Below are positions 4,891-5,867 of a DNA stretch of 5,867 bases, piece by piece. A program made the position numbers and the translations under genes. Position 1 is the first letter of the stretch, and every line of letters begins with the position of its first letter. Below the pieces are notes generated by a model that was not told where the DNA came from, searched no databases, and saw only the letters and a list, made by a program, of their open reading frames with translations. Source of the stretch: Rhizobium sp. LCM 4573 (lineage in GTDB: Bacteria; Pseudomonadota; Alphaproteobacteria; Rhizobiales; Rhizobiaceae); contig NZ_MDDW01000028.1 of NCBI RefSeq assembly GCF_001854865.1, positions 414,407 to 420,273 on the forward strand, given 5' to 3'.

Positions 4891-5867
4891 TTATTTGCTG
4901 CCGCCCTGGAAGGATTTCTTCAACTCCGCCGAATTCGTCCGGCAGGCGTCGAGTGCGCTTCGGCTGAAGACGATGCCGTGGCCCGGCACGTCGAGCGGCG
5001 TTCCGATGCCGTCTCTGGTGATGATCGGGTTTTCGATAAGGCCAAGCTCAGTGAAGCTGCCGCCGACCACATCCTCCAGCATATAGCCGTTGGGCACGCC
5101 GCAGAGGAGCGGCAGCGAAATCTCCATCATGTAGTGAGGCGCGATGGGCTTGCCGAAGCTGCTGGCGAGATGCGCGACCTTGAGCCATTCGGTAATGCCG
5201 CCGACGAAAGCGACATCGGCCTGCACCACGTCCACGGCGCCGGCCCGCAGATAATTGAGGAACTGAAACTTGCTGTAGAGGCTTTCGCCGAGTGCGATCG
5301 GCGTCCTGGTAGAGCGCTTCAGATCCGCGTGGCCCTGGACATCGTGATAGAGAAGCGGCTCCTCGATCCATTCGAGATGGAACTTTTCCAGCCGGCCTGC
5401 CGCCTGGATCGCCTGCGCGGCGCTCCATTTCTGGTTCAGATCGACCATCAGGCGCACGTCGCTCGGGAGTATCTCGCGCAGCCTGGCCAGGCGCTCGATA
5501 TCGGCTTCCAGGTCGGGCCTGCCGATCTTGATCTTGATGGCTTTGTAGCGCCGGGCGAGATAATCCCGGGCGCGGGCCAGCAGGTCCTCGACGCGGTCGC
5601 TTTCGGCGAGATTGATTTCGCTGATATAGGCGGGGATGCTTTCGCGTGCGGCGCCGAGAAGCTGATGCAGCGGCTGGCCCTTGTGCTTTCCGATAATGTC
5701 CCAGATGGCGATATCGATGGCGGCGATCGCCATGGAATTGACGCCGAGGCCGAGCCGCCGAGACTGGTTCGAAAGCTTCGTCCAGACCTGCTCGTAGGCG
5801 AGCGGATTCATGCCGATCGCAAGCGCCGAGAGATAGTCTTCTATGAGCGTGTGGATCGCGGTGCCAC
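4891..5867 (-). CDS. Enolase-superfamily enzyme, mandelate racemase/muconate lactonizing type (5' end outside window)
   Basis: This is a cytoplasmic Mg-dependent enzyme that abstracts the alpha-proton of a carboxylate, either a sugar-acid dehydratase or a racemase; the substrate is not assignable. The gene runs off the right edge. The frame stays open to 5867 and encodes family-like N-terminal sequence (GTAIHTLIEDYLSALAIG) before the internal Met at 5811, so that Met is not the start; 324 residues are visible. Numbered from that Met, the landmarks are the KIK pair (Lys93, Lys95), metal ligands Asp124 (MVDLNQKW), Glu150/151 (IEEPL) and Glu176 (LGES), then Asp199 (QADVAFVGG) with His226 (PHYMME) as the probable Asp-His dyad, and Glu246 (MLED). 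This complete set points to the mandelate racemase subgroup. The TAA stop at 4891-4893 leaves 101 nt to the next gene, with no clear terminator. No linked sugar-acid catabolic gene is visible. Confidence 0.9.
   Translation of the reverse strand, partial: GTAIHTLIEDYLSALAIGMNPLAYEQVWTKLSNQSRRLGLGVNSMAIAAIDIAIWDIIGKHKGQPLHQLLGAARESIPAYISEINLAESDRVEDLLARARDYLARRYKAIKIKIGRPDLEADIERLARLREILPSDVRLMVDLNQKWSAAQAIQAAGRLEKFHLEWIEEPLLYHDVQGHADLKRSTRTPIALGESLYSKFQFLNYLRAGAVDVVQADVAFVGGITEWLKVAHLASSFGKPIAPHYMMEISLPLLCGVPNGYMLEDVVGGSFTELGLIENPIITRDGIGTPLDVPGHGIVFSRSALDACRTNSAELKKSFQGGSK

Overview
The window looks like a chromosomal segment of an alphaproteobacterium of the Rhizobiales, most likely Rhizobiaceae (Ensifer/Sinorhizobium/Rhizobium-like). 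The grounds are the high-GC, tightly packed coding style, an IlvH with the N-terminal extension usual in alphaproteobacteria, a DUF4239-type membrane protein, and an ECF sigma / non-zinc anti-sigma pair next to a COG4315-type secreted protein. From memory, Sinorhizobium meliloti has a similar trio (rpoE1, its anti-sigma gene and a small exported protein) not far from ilvIH. I could not check this by search.

Layout from left to right. (1) The last codons of a plus-strand gene (2-61, probably ilvI) are followed by ilvH (111-683), the regulatory subunit of acetolactate synthase in branched-chain amino acid synthesis. (2) Converging on ilvH with a 9-nt gap is a minus-strand aldo/keto reductase (693-1538). 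(3) A 157-nt divergent intergenic region (1539-1695) holds candidate promoters for the reductase and for a plus-strand pair: a LysE/RhtB-type exporter (1696-2289) and a DUF4239 (bestrophin-like) membrane protein (2289-3078). These two share a TGATG stop/start overlap. The second gene is disrupted by an apparent +1 frameshift at a six-G run (2851-2856). (4) Converging on it with a 16-nt gap is a compact minus-strand operon, in transcription order: a secreted COG4315 / Lipoprotein_15-type protein (4789-4415), an ECF sigma factor (4431-3877) and its membrane-anchored anti-sigma factor (3880-3095). All three genes overlap. A candidate ECF-type promoter (GGAAT, 17 nt, TGTCTC) and a 5'-leader hairpin precede the first gene. 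(5) At the right edge is a minus-strand enolase-superfamily enzyme of the mandelate racemase type (4891 to beyond 5867), whose N-terminus lies outside the window.

The main functional unit is the three-gene sigma module. The anti-sigma factor would hold the sigma factor at the inner membrane and release it on an envelope or redox signal. The sigma factor would then transcribe its own operon, including the exported small protein. The other genes are ordinary metabolism or transport. I see no mobile elements, CRISPR arrays, tRNA or rRNA genes. Nothing here is clearly a wholly new system. The points most worth a second look are the frameshifted DUF4239 gene and the promoter/leader architecture of the sigma operon.
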